A stretch of 64,000 nucleotides of DNA from Ifrita kowaldi (lineage: Eukaryota; Chordata; Aves; Passeriformes; Cinclosomatidae), in the NCBI GenBank assembly GCA_013398055.1, contig VZRS01014569.1, forward strand, positions 292,175 to 356,174. Direction: 5' to 3'. This document shows, one piece after another, positions 23,414 through 35,816 of the stretch; position 1 is the first letter of the stretch, and every line of letters begins with the position of its first letter. The translations under genes were made by a program, and so were the position numbers. The notes below the pieces were generated by a model. That model made no database searches. It was not told the DNA's origin and was given only the letters and a program-made list of their open reading frames with translations.

Positions 23414-26400
23414 TGCCCGGCCGAATCCCTGTCCAAGGGAGGACAAAAAGCCTTTAACAAATTAAGCTGCATTTCCCATTTAAGCAGAGCTCCACTGCTA
23501 TTTATTTAACAATTTTAAAGTGTTATTTTAGCCTTCCTGGTTTGTGTGTGTTGAGAGATTGTTCCTGGGACAGGAGCCAAAGTTGCTTAGAGCAACCCAG
23601 CAGCCGGAGAGGGAGGGAAAAGCACGATAGAAGAGAGGAGGAGGAAGATGCCAGGGCAAGGCTTCACTGTGCTCACAGCAGCCCCCAGCCACAGAGCCAG
23701 AGGGAGGCGAATAGAAAACTGGGGACAATGATGGGGAAAAAGAGCTGGGGTGGAGAGCTGTGTGTGCTCTGTCACCATTCGGGGGCTGTTGAGGCTCCCT
23801 GCTTTCGGCACCCTGAGCAAGTGTGTGGGGAGATGAGCAGGGGAAAGCAAAGCTAGGGCAGTCCTGCACACACACCAGCACCCACCCCAGGAAGATGCCA
23901 CAGAGCTTTCCAAAGGTACCATCCAGGCGAGGTGCTGATCCTACCTGAGAGATGCTCTTACAGGAAAACTGACCAGAGGATGGATGACCCACCTGGGCAC
24001 AAACACCTGCTCAGAATGCCCTGCAGTACCAACAGCCCTGGGACAAATGCATCAAGGGAAAAACAACAACATTAATCATCTCCTGTGGGTATCAGACAAG
24101 CCCCACTCGGTCCTGCATCCTACTCCTCCTGCCATGACTGTACTTCCAGGTTGGCTTCCAAGAACATATCTTTGCATGAAGTACTAGTCCTGTGAAGTCA
24201 CCAAAGCCAAGGTCTCATCCTTACATATAATTACATTCACCACTGTTATTAACATAACAGATCTGTTTCTTGAAAAGGGACTTCTAAAAAGGAAGTCAGT
24301 TGTTATTAGTTTGTCTTCCTTAAAAACACTTTAAAAATCCTTTTTGCCAATGTCTTTGCAATCCTCCCTTTTACCAAACTGTCCTCTGAAGTCCAGCATT
24401 TGCCAGACTCTGCATTTCCTCATTTAGAGCTGATGCTGTTGAGTCACCTGTACGGCACCCTGGCGTTTCAGGAATGCAGCTTGGAGCCTTCAGCATCACC
24501 CAAACCACCCACTGTGTTTTGCAGAAGATGGGTTTTCTGTGTGTCCCAAGACACATCCCTGAGATGCCACAATGACTTGGCTGACTGAAGAGCTCTGCTG
24601 CTCCACTCTCAGCAGTCCTGCTGACACACCAGCCCTGCCACCAGCAAGCTTCATGTGGTGGTCACTCCTTCATCTGGTGATATTATATGGAACTGTCTGG
24701 GAATTTGACTTCTTCCCAGAGTAAGCCCCAGCCTGTCAGCCTTGAAAAGGCAATGAATAGGAAACTACTTGTTCTCTTCTTCACTTTCTCTGTACCATTT
24801 TTAAGACAAATTACCATGCTTCTTTTATTTTTTAAGCAACCTAGATCAACGCAAGTCAGATTCAGCGCCAGCACGTCACAAACAAGCACAATAAGCTTTT
24901 TTTTCAGGGGAATTTTAGCATCAAGAAGACTGGAACTGAAGCCTAGATCTTCCTAGCAAGGCTCACATCTATATCCTCCAAGACCGTGGACACAGACGCT
25001 GTGCTGTGAGCTGTGCAAGGATGCAGCAAGGCAAGGGAATCCTGCAAACCACAGGCGAAAGCTCTGGAGCCTACAAAAAATCAACCAGGCATATCCTGTA
25101 GGCCTGCCTATCTATGATCTTCCTCTTCAAGGCACTTCTGTATCCTCCAGTGATTTCAAAACCCAGCACACACTGTTCAGCTTTGATGCTCTGTGTTCTC
25201 ATTATCAACCACCCAATACCAGAATATCCTTTCTTCTTGCAGCAAACCCCCTTTTTTTCCCTAGGGCTAGAGCTGGTCGGACAGAACAGACCAGGCATTT
25301 AGCGTTTCATCATAAACCTAAGTATCAGCTTGAATCACAAGGCTTGCACAGCTCCAGCACATTCCCATCGGCTGCCAACACCAGCCCGGTAACAGCCCCG
25401 TCAGGCAGCAGTTGCAGGGCTATTTGGTTTAGCATCCGCAGCAGAGGAAATCATCAGCTTACATCACAGCACAGAGTGACCAATTTGTGGTCAACCAAAC
25501 TACTCCCAAGAGCCAAAAAGCCAAGTGCAACGCAGTAATGACAGAAATTTGGGACAGAGCATCAGGAGGCATTGAGACACTCAGCCTCAGCAGGACTGAC
25601 AGGGGTAGAAGCCACGCCAAAATCTGGATGCAAGGACTGCAGAAATGCTGGGCCGAGTGGGAAGTCAAAGAGCCTCCAAGCCCTGAACCCTCTCTTGGCT
25701 TGTCTTTGTGGTGCTCTCCAAGGCAACACCGGCACAGCCCTGCCAAGAGCAAGCAGGACTCAGCTGCACTTCCCAGCGACGAGCACCACTTGCCCCACCA
25801 CCCGGGAAGGGCTGCTGCGCTGCTAACAAAGAGGTTTCTGATGCTTTTTGGGTCAGCTCCAGCATCACTCATTCTCCTTCACCACCACCACCAGGAGCTG
25901 GAACCTACACTTTGAGAAATGCCAGCCTACCCTGCTGCTACCAGGCATGACAGAGGCGATGCACTGGAGACTGTGCCCGGAGAAGCAATTCCCTGTACAC
26001 AGTTTTTGTCTAGTCCTGTCTTCAGACATGGAGAGACACGGTGTGCTGCACTCTTCACACCACCTTCCTGGATGTCTCACATCTGCTGTGTTCCCTTCAA
26101 GTCTCAACTCTACCAGGTGCTCACAATCCCAGTTCCTCTCCTTGCCCTCCTTCCTCCTGCATGTCATCTGTTGTCCAGGCAAACTTGTGGGGCCATACTT
26201 TGAAATAAATTCGGAGACACTTCAGTTTTTTCTATACTAAGAGAAGTTCCTTGTCCCAGCTCACAGTGTGAACACAAGTTGCGGCTACACAACTGATCAT
26301 ATGGTGAGCTGCAGCTCAGTCAATACCAGGAGTGCAGAGAAACTTAGCCCCAAAACTACTGCTGAAGCATCCCATCAAACCATGGCCTGACACCTGTGGG

Positions 26401-26534
26401 CTGCTGGGGTTTTTTCCCTAGGTTAAACACATGCAAATCTTCCAGCTATTCCTCCTAAGTAAATGTTCCCAAACAGAAGCTTCATCTTCCCAAGCTGCCT
26501 GCTTTCATATTTAAAATAGAGGGGCTGAGACTGG

Positions 26535-27150
26535 ATGCTGTGCTTCAAACAGGGTTTTTTATAGGACAACAAAGATTGAAGAGCTGGAATTATTACCTTT
26601 GCCATTTTTCTCTGGGCTATTCACGATCTGCCTGTCTTGTAACAGCATCTGACTGCAATTCACAACCAGCTTATGATTCTTTCTGTAGTCAACCTGCTCA
26701 TTTTGAGAGTTACTGCTCATTTTGGGTATGTGCATCTGTTTTCCAAGAGTGCTGCTTTGCACTTGTCTTTATTGAATTTATTTTTCTTATCTTTAAACTT
26801 GCAGCTCATTAAGGCAACTGTGAGAGAAGATGTTATCACCTGAAGTACCTGCAATGTCCCTGGTTGCATTTCATCTTCTGTATCATCTGCAGTCTACCAT
26901 CTAATCTGCTACTGACCCTGAAAATGCCTTCCTGATCCAACAAAGAACTATTTCTTTTAGCTTCTTAAGCACCTACTTATAATGATTTCATCTTCAGCAC
27001 ATTTCCTGAGTTTGTTTACTGAGCTGTCAGGATTTCCTCGAGGAACTACTCCGCAACTTTCAGCACTTTTTTGGTAAAGTCACTAAAATACCAGACTTGG
27101 TAAGAGATTGCCTAGTAGTTCTGCAGGCTCTCCATCCTTCAGGAGAACTT
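26535..27150 (-). mobile_element. Old CR1-like LINE ORF2 fragment, minus orientation
   Basis: On the plus strand the order of landmarks follows the reverse complement of CR1 ORF2: 'aaacagggttttttatagga' near 26548, 'ctgctttgcacttgtcttta' near 26751 followed by 'ttgaattta', 'tgtatcatctgcagtc' near 26878, and 'gttctgcaggctctcc' with 'cttcaggagaacttgg' near 27118-27152. The similarity is to older reptile-type CR1 rather than to young bird CR1. It is interrupted by many stops and short indels, so it is a fossil. The edges are uncertain by about 50 bp each and the middle is weakly matched. Confidence 0.55.
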
Positions 27151-30135
27151 GGCACACCAGGAGGTATCACAGCTAAGGGCTGGCAACTCAAGACAATACG
27201 AGTTCTAAAGTTACTTGAAATTTTCTTTAAAGTCAGCTCAAGCAAATCCATTCCCCATTTAGCATCAGCATCACAGTTTTTCAAGTCTTACCTAACCAGC
27301 TCTCCATTGCTATTTCCCTTGGCTGAGCTAGGATTTCAGGGCTGCAGGCACTTACAAAGAAAAGCTCATGCCCAACGGGTTAAGACTTGTTATTTTCATT
27401 AACTTTAAATCATAAATATGATTTCCACTTGAAAAGGGAACACTTCACTTAACAGACACAGAGGCTCTGATGGGTAATGCAGGGTTTTGAAGGAAATTTA
27501 AAATAAAAGGAAGCAAGAGGAAAAGGAAAAATAACACTTCCAGAAAGTTTTCCGAAGGAAATGAGTAACCACTTGTTATTAAATGATAAATCACAGTCCT
27601 TGGGGAGTGGCATTGTCTGTGATCTATTTTTAATGAGAAAATACCCCTGTCACTGGCACAAGGGCTACATGGGACACATCTGTGGACAGTGGGAGTGTTC
27701 ACTGGTAGCCATCATCTCAATGCTGCTATTCCCATCACTTATCAGCAACAAAAACAGGATGAAAAGAACATGGATTAGAGAAAAAAAAAATGCACCCAGG
27801 GCAACAAACAAGGGCTACTGTTCTCCATGGATGGAAGGTGGGAGGAAACACCAGAGACCAAGTGGAGGCTGAGTGTAGTCTTAGGCTTTGCTTGTTTTCC
27901 ATGTGTGAGGGATGCACATGAAGCCATCAGGAAGCAAATCTGTGCTGACCCCAATGTCTCTTTGGGGGTCAGGTGACCTAGCACCCTCTTTGTCACCAAG
28001 ATGGGAACACATTAGGCACACAGCCACAAGAAACCTCTGGGCCTCTTTTCCCTGGGGTTTGCCACCAACGAAGAGTTTTCTGGGGAAGCACCTGATGCTG
28101 CAGCACCACTGATGCTGAACACTTCAGAGGTGTAATTAGCCTCATTTTATGCTGATAAATGAGTCCCAAATTCCTGTGGCAAAGTGACTTGCCAGCTGGG
28201 AAGAGGCACACAGTGTCAAGGGAAGGAGAAGCAAGAGATAGCAGAGCTGGCTGGAGGCTCAGCTGTAAGCATAGCCTCAAAACCAAATCAGAGGGACCAC
28301 GAGCTCCCAGACCCGGCCATCAGGCAGCGAGACTCCCAGCACACCACTGGAAGGACCGTTCCTGGTATCTTATGCCAAGCCCAACTCTCCCAAGTCCCAG
28401 ACAAGCACTGCTGAGCCCAAGCCACGGGGTTCAGCTGCAGACCCGTGTTCCCAACCCACTCGTGCGCCCAACCCGCTCTGTCCCAACACCACATACCCCC
28501 CCCAAACTTTCCAGACTGCAAGAGTAACGAGCAGGAGCCTATGGCCAATGTGCTGAAATACCATGCACTGTGCCTAATTTTACCATGAGGCTGACCAAGC
28601 GTGCTCAGGAAGACTGTGGAGTCCCCATCTGTGGAGATATGCAAAAGCCATCTGGACATGGTCCTGGGCAACTGGCTGTAGCTACCCAGCACCTGCACAG
28701 GTCCCTCCCAGCTTCAACCATCCTGTGACTTTTTAACTGCAAAGCCAACTGCATCGCAATCCTTCGCCTTCACTACGCACAAGAAAGACTGTAATTATTC
28801 ATCTTCTCAACTATTTCTGACATTCTTTCCATAGATGAGGTTTAAGCCTTCCCCCCCGCCCCTTCCTTTTAATAGGAACGCAACCCCATAGTTTACAGCA
28901 GAATATAAAACATGCACACACACATCACTCTTCCAAAACAGCATTTGAAGGTGTTTGTTTGATTGTTTTTTTTTACTCCTACCCATAAACCACCACCCTG
29001 CTGGTCTCATTCATTGTGTGGCATTTTGCAACGAAGCGTAAAAATGGTATTAATCATAGCTCTGAAAAAACACAAACTTCTTCTCTGAGGTTTGAAATAA
29101 CCATTTGGAAAAAAAAACTTCCAGGAGCCAGAAGGACTGACAGAGCTGGAGACTGAAGTCCTTGTTTTCAAAGGCCAAGTGTATCCCAATATATCCTTTG
29201 GACAGTTGCCCCAAGCCAGAGTTATAATACTCTATTCTTCAGTTCAAGTAGCAAGAAGGAGATTTGGTACAAAATCAGAACAAATACCTAAAGAGAATAG
29301 GGAGGAAAATGTGTCGTAAATCTAATGGGAGGCCTGAGCTCTAGCTACAGCTTTGGTCAGAATGTCTGAAGCCTCAGCTGCCTCTTATCTCCAGGATGTT
29401 GTAGCCAGAAAGACCAGATAAAGGTACCCATACCTCACAGGCAGCACCTGAGCATCAGGTACTGTGTGCTGGCACTCACCCATGGCATAGTATTGATTCA
29501 GCCAAAGGCAGAAGCAGAGAGATCTGCAAAGGCTATGCCAAAAAATAAAAATAATTATCATCTTTATGTTTTCTGGCCAAACATCACTGGAGAAAATTAC
29601 CTTCTACATAAATCAAGCTCTTTGTCCACCTCTGTAGATTCAGTGCTTCCCATAGAAGGGGAGCTTCTATCAAAGATGGAGTCAGGAAAAAACACGAAGC
29701 TCTTTTTTAAGATAGATGCTTTAGCAGAGATTTGCCAAAGGCTTTGGAATCCCTCTGCTTCACTGGTAAAACATTAATAATTTAAACACCTTCTTTTAAA
29801 TTAGGAAGGGCACTAAAAGAAACTATTGAAAGAGAAAAACCATCAAGCTTGCCACTACCTCCAACTCAAATACTGACATTTTCTCTCAAACCTCAAAAGT
29901 AGTTTCACCAACCTGGCAAATGAGAAATTTACATTTTTCTTACCTATTCTTCCCTCACATTTACTCCTCTGCCATTAATCTTCCAGGCAAAGCAGCTGAC
30001 CACAAGGACAGGGTACACTGACCATCCTGGTACAGAAAGCCCCAGGATGCTGTAATCGGGGGCAGGGGTGGTGCAAACAGTTGTAAAATGTTGCACAGGG
30101 CATGGCAAACATTTAGTGTTTACTGTTATATTAAT
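27151..30135. other. Unannotated non-coding stretch
   Basis: No exon, RNA gene or mobile element recognised. The 28280-28480 part has a modest increase in CpG but no TATA, exon or GC-box cluster I would trust. Confidence 0.6.
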
Positions 30136-30255
30136 GGGATGGGATGGGATGGGATGGGATGGGATGGGATGGGATGGGATGGGATGGGATGGGATAGGAT
30201 AGGATAGGATAGGATAGGATAGGATAGGATAGGATAGGATAGGATAGGATAGGAT
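30136..30255. repeat. Compound pentanucleotide array (GGGAT)12-(AGGAT)12
   Basis: Twelve perfect GGGAT units (30136-30195) switch without interruption to twelve perfect AGGAT units (30196-30255). The array is 120 bp with no impurities. It directly abuts a CR1 3' remnant on the right, so it probably grew from the CR1 terminal repeat. Long perfect arrays like this are commonly polymorphic and prone to assembly length error. Confidence 0.97.
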
Positions 30256-30286
30256 AGGACCTACAACCATCATCTACTTCAACTGC
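30256..30286 (-). mobile_element. CR1 3' terminal remnant, minus orientation
   Basis: 'aggacctacaaccatcatct' followed by 'acttcaactgc' resembles the CR1 3' end 'GGGACCCACAAGGATCATC.AGTCCAACT' in reverse complement. Only about 30 bases can be matched before similarity ends, so the call depends on its position next to a tail-like array. Confidence 0.5.
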
Positions 30287-33239
30287 AACTACTTTGTGTT
30301 AGAAGAGCAAGACAGAGGCAGAGAGAAAATAATCAATTATTTTCTTTTCTTTTTAATCAATAATGCCAGACTCTTGTGCATGGTGAAGTTCCCTGCTTAT
30401 TCAAAGCCTGTATGCCTCTGCCTGTCTTGGTTACCAATACCTTCCTTATCAGCACATTTCATTCTTTCCCATTCTTTCAAGAGCTCTGCAAAGTGAAAAA
30501 AAGTGTATTATCTCCATACTTGTGAGACAAAAAAGGCTGTCAGAGATAGGCCTAGCTCACTATCAAGGCTTTTGCAAGAGCAGGAACAATGTGGCAGACC
30601 AAGATCTCGTGCTGTCTGCACAAGCCCCATCAGGGACCCCACCCCCTTCAGCAGCAGCTGGCCCAGGCACAAGCTTCTGTCCTGGTATCAAGGTGGCCAG
30701 AAAAAAGCACACACTTGGAGACACATCCCCCTCTCCCATGCAGATGTATGAACTTCAGATGACCAGTCCAAATTTACAAAGATGTGCACAGCCAGGGTGC
30801 TCCATCCATTTACTCCATACCAGGACTTCTCTTGAAGAAAACCTCTTTGATTTGAGTTCCCAGTGCAGCCATGTAAGCACTGGAAAAATGCAACCTTATG
30901 TCTCTCCAAAGGATGCTTAAACACATCCTGTTCCTCAGGGGGAAAAAAAAGAGGATTAGCTATGCAAAACCTACATGCCAGGCAATTTGGTGACCGAGTG
31001 CCTTCCTCTGATAGCTTTTCTAGACAGTCATGAACTTTGAACTATTTTTTGTCTCCGACTCCCAGCAGCTCCTAAACAGTGTGAGCTAAATATTTATAGA
31101 AGAATCACTGTTTGTTTAAGTTTCAGTCCATACTCCCTGAGGTCCAATATGTCCAGATCCTGAAATGACAGCTGATTACAGAAGAGCCTGAAAGCACCGC
31201 AGAGGGGACACTGACACTTACCAGATCTTTCATCTGGACACTTTCTCTGGTGGTTGTTTTGGGAAGCCTTTCCCAGCTTCTTTCAAAAGAATAGGAAACG
31301 TAGCTCTTGCCAACCAAGGTCCATGTTTCATCAGACACTTTGGCACAGCTCTGCTCAATGACACAGAGCCCCGGGTTTTGGGGGGCCCTCATCTGTGCTC
31401 CAGAGCTAGGCACAGGGACTGCTGCTGGAAATGCAATTGAAGCACCCAACCTGCTTTAACAGCAGGCACCAAGGCACGGTGAGAACACCCCAAATACCTG
31501 TGCCACAGGTGGGGCACAGACAACGTCTGTCACTTCAGCTTAACAAGTTCTACCCTGACCTGTCTCTTCTGGACTCAGCAACAGCTTTTCCAATTTACCA
31601 TAGTTTATACTCCAGTGGAACAAAAAAGTCCTCCCATACCTTGCGAAAGAACTAAGGATACCCAAACTTTTTGCCTAACTGAACAACCTGTCAGAAACTG
31701 AAAAGACGCCTGTATGAGCCGACACACAACTGCTATAAGCTAGCCAAGTCCAACAAGTCACCTGCTTACATGTGGTGTTTCACAGTTTCATGGGTGAGGC
31801 AAGAAAAAAGTAAGCCTGTGCTTCATCCCCTTTAATCGTGTGTGACCGGGGTCATCCTTTTGGAATGTAATTGGGGACTCATCACCACAAAGGAGAACAC
31901 AAGATGCAAGGCTACCAAGCAGGCCCAGTCCTATGCCAACACATCCCAAAGGAACAATCTCACCCTGTAGACCTCAGTGTCCAGCTTGGCAAGCTTCTAG
32001 AGGAGCAGCAGAGACAACATCAAGCAAACACACTTCCAGTGACCACCCAAGGCTGGTAATTCCCTTTGTTTTTATGGTTTCACATACAAGCTCCTGCATG
32101 AAGAACAGAGCAGAAGGTGTTTAGCCCCCTCCGAAGGGTGAGAGGTTGGGATGTCTTTGCTCAAGTCCAGCTACCTCAAACCAGCATCTGCTTTGAACAG
32201 CCCCTTGGATGACTGCATGTTGCTGAAGAACTTAAAACCCCCACTGACAGCTATTGCTGTGCCCATCCCATCAATATGAATTCTTCATCAGCACTGCAGC
32301 AAGATGGGATTCAGCAATGTTGTTCTGTCCTGGGGCTCTCCAAGGGGACAGCAGGACTCATCCTCCCCTGCACAGGGTGTTTCAAGGCATTTAGTCCCAG
32401 TAAAATAGAAAATGTGGTGTTTCAAGCAAGAGGATGACTTTTGTCATTAGGTGGATCTCAAGGACAGGTTTGCACACTGCCATTCATTAGGAGTCTGCAT
32501 ATCCAGCGTGAAGGATGGCTGAAGGACCAATTGTGGAAATGTCTGTGCCAAGGCCACGCGTGCACTCACAGCCCACACTCACCCTCCCGCGTGTTTTCTA
32601 TCCAGATGTGCCTCTGCACACACACGGGAAAGTGCCATGAAGCCTTATGGACATGCTCATGTGTACATGCATGGGAAGAAGCAGGAGTACAGAGGCCCAC
32701 CACAAACCAGCCATGCTGGCAGACAAGACTAAAGAGGAGACTGCAACAAGAAAGCTGGAAATCATGACAAGCACTTTCATCAGTAAAACTGCAATTAGGC
32801 AGCCAGCACACAGCCTTGCATCTCTGAGGAGTAAGCAAAACTACTTATTACAGAGATGCCTCTACTGTGATCTGACTCTTAGAGAAAGGAGAGGAGCTGC
32901 CCTGGCTTTTCCCTGTTGTATTTGGCTGACTCTCATTCCCTGTTATTGGAAGCACAGGCATCACCACGCACACTGCCATGGCTGCTGGGCCCACTGGAGC
33001 CAGCCATGGCTGGGAGGTTGAAGGCACAAACCTACAAACAAGGAGCCTTCAAAACTGCAGCTGGTCTCCTCCAGCATCATCCACAAATTCAACACCATGG
33101 AGCTGGCTCTACTGATGCTTCATGGAAGAAAATTTTACTAGGGCATAGAAGAGAGACACTTTTCTATTTTAATTCACCTGGCCCTAAAAAAGAAAAATAA
33201 AGGGGAAAAAAAAGAAGAAATACAGCCCCCCTCTCTCCC

Positions 33240-33420
33240 TTTTTACATAAATATTGGATCTGAGCGCTTTATGCTCCTAAGAAGTTAAAAATAGGAAATA
33301 ATATCAAGTCTGTGTGCTGCATCTTTTATCAAAGCCTTTTATAAACATCAAAACCAGCTCCTCTGCACTCTTTTATACTTTCCTGCTGTCACTCACAATT
33401 CATAAAAGGGGTCTACAGAG
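33240..33420. promoter_or_regulatory. Candidate conserved non-coding element with MEF2-like site
   Basis: An AT-rich but non-repetitive block. It holds a perfect MEF2 consensus TTAAAAATAG (33285-33294), 'cttttatcaaag' (GATA/TCF-like) and 'tataaacatc' (forkhead-like). The density of such words is the only evidence; cross-species conservation could not be tested. Confidence 0.22.
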
Positions 33421-35757
33421 ATACAAAGGGTAAGGCACTTTCCAGTACTGTCAGAGAGTCTGGGACAAAAACACAGCTTTTCCTCAAAGCTCTGAAATCT
33501 AAGAGCAATTTTATGACATAATGTCACTTTTAGCACAAGAGATGAATAATAGATATTCAAAATATAATAACACTTTCATAAGTAAACAATGCTTTGCAGT
33601 GTCACAGCTTTTCAGCAGCAGTGTCAAGCCTTTGCAGAAGGATCAACAGAGCCATCACCGAGCACCACCAGGAAGCAAACACTGCAAGAACACACACGTT
33701 TAACCAAAAGGCAGAGTCTCTCTGGCCAAACTCCATCTGCCTTCTCTAGAGATACACATCCAGATCCCCTCTATAAAAAAAGGGAGGTAGGAAGATTAAC
33801 AAGGTGACCCAGAAACTCTTTACACATAAACTCAACTTCGACCCTGTCATCTCTGAGAGACGGGTGATAAATCCAAACCTCCTCCCCACCTGAAAGATGA
33901 GCAGGCTTACACTCACCTATATTCAAGAGATATGAGCATTAATTAACTCCAACATTAAAAAAACACATTTGAAAGATGATAGCTGCTAGAATATTCATGA
34001 CACTTACCCAGCCCATTTATATAACTGGATATGAAGCAAATCCTCCATGCAAACCACCACAAACCTGACAGCATCATTTAGCTGTTCAGCATCTTTTCCA
34101 CAGAAGGCAAATTCCATAACTTGTGGTCACCACTACTTTTTTCCTGCCCTGCACATAAGAGTTAGGAATTTGTAGGGAGGAAGTGATAAACCCATGATAA
34201 AAAAAATTCCAGTGAACTGTCAGCATTATCCTAACCAAAAAAGAATTTCCTCCTTAGTCATACACAGGCAGGGTAAGTCAGCTCCCCCATGAATTACAGA
34301 AGAGCAGGGAAAAAGTGCTTATCTAGGAGATTACTTCTCTTCCTTGTACCTCGGTACTTAATTTTTAAGCAGGGCGGAGGTCAAATGAAAACCACCTGAT
34401 GATGATGCAAATGGAGCCCCGGATAAAACTGCACAGGGGCCAGCAGAAAGAGCTGCTCTTTGCAAAAAGCTTAATGAAAGCCAAGAGATGGTGCCTGTGG
34501 GGAGGGTGATGGCAATTCTGCATCCATGTGCTGCGAGGATGCTGCCGGTGGCAGGAGGGCACATCCAAGCTGTGGACGGGGCCGAGCCAGGGCAGTGCGG
34601 GGTTCCCAGCATCACTCAGCACCCCAGGGAATGCCCCCCGCCAGGCAAACTGGGGTGCTGAGCCTGGGCTGAAGATACACTTCTCATCTGGATAGTAAGA
34701 GATCCACCTTCCAGAGGCACCAGGGATGGAACACAGCTGTGCCTCACCCCCCAGCTTGTCTACAATAAACATTATAAATATATGTGCTTTTTTTTGTTAC
34801 ACACACTCAGGTCCCACTTTTGCTGCTGAAGCCTCAGGTCTCTAATCTGACCTCCTGGCTTTGACACTGCAAAGGTAAAGAGGAGGCAGCACAATGATGG
34901 TACCCTGCAAAAGCAGAGCCAGCAAAACCACAGGACACCCAAAACAGTGCCAGGGAAAAACGAGAAGGCCAGGTGAGATGTTTGATTCCAGCTCAAGAAA
35001 CACCCTGAGAACAAAATATTGCTCAAAATGGCATTTTGTGTTTCTGAACTGGGCTCCACACAGCAGGACAAGAAGATTAGGCAGATGCCCTCCCGTGGGG
35101 GCAGACTGGCCTCATGGCAGCCATTCCTGCTCAGCAGTCTTTGTCTGCTGCCCCATGGAAGCAACCAAACCAGCTTGGAGATGATTAAATATTAATCAGA
35201 AACCCTTCAGATCATGTCCCATTCACGGCTTTGGGACGGTGCAAATCCTGCCACCTTTACCAAGAGCCCCTCCAAGGGCCTCTCACAGCCCTGGGATGCC
35301 AGCCAGCTTTGGAGGCTTTACATTTTCACGGCATGAGACAAATTTCACTAAGAGTTCCTCAATACTAATCCACATAATGCTGCTCAGCAGATGGGAGCAC
35401 AAGAAAACAGCCTGTCGACACCTTCAGTTCTGCACAGAACCCCTCAAAGCAATGCAGAGGATTCAGAAGCCAAGCAGATACCTCTTGCTTTCTTGCTGGC
35501 ATTAACAATATGTCCCATGATAGGTCACTGCTTCTTTGCAACCTGAAGAGCACAGTAAGTCAGCAGACAGTTCAGTATTTACTGTGCACGGTAAGTCAGC
35601 ACCTGCAGATGCAGGCTCTCACGGAAAAGCAAAGATCACACATAAAGATTTTTATTTTGAAAGTAATGACTGTGGTGCTTTGGTTAGTACAAAATTCCAA
35701 GCAAGGTCTTAAAGCAATCAGTAGAGGATCATTCAAGACATTCTAGCAGGATTATTC

Positions 35758-35816
35758 CAGATATTTTAAAATATATAAATATTTATTTACTTATATAAAT
35801 AAACAGAAATATGGCC
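35758..35816. repeat. AT-rich low-complexity tract
   Basis: About 58 bases almost entirely of A and T, with repeated ATATAAATATTTA-type words. No gene feature is associated. Confidence 0.75.

Larger units (their letters stand above)
20421..26534. other. Unannotated non-coding stretch
   Basis: No recognised gene apart from the speculative small spliced ORF at 21599-21953. Minus-strand frames of 168 codons (22966-23472) and 154 codons (23528-23992) have no motifs and overlap plus-strand frames, so they are probably chance. Confidence 0.55.
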
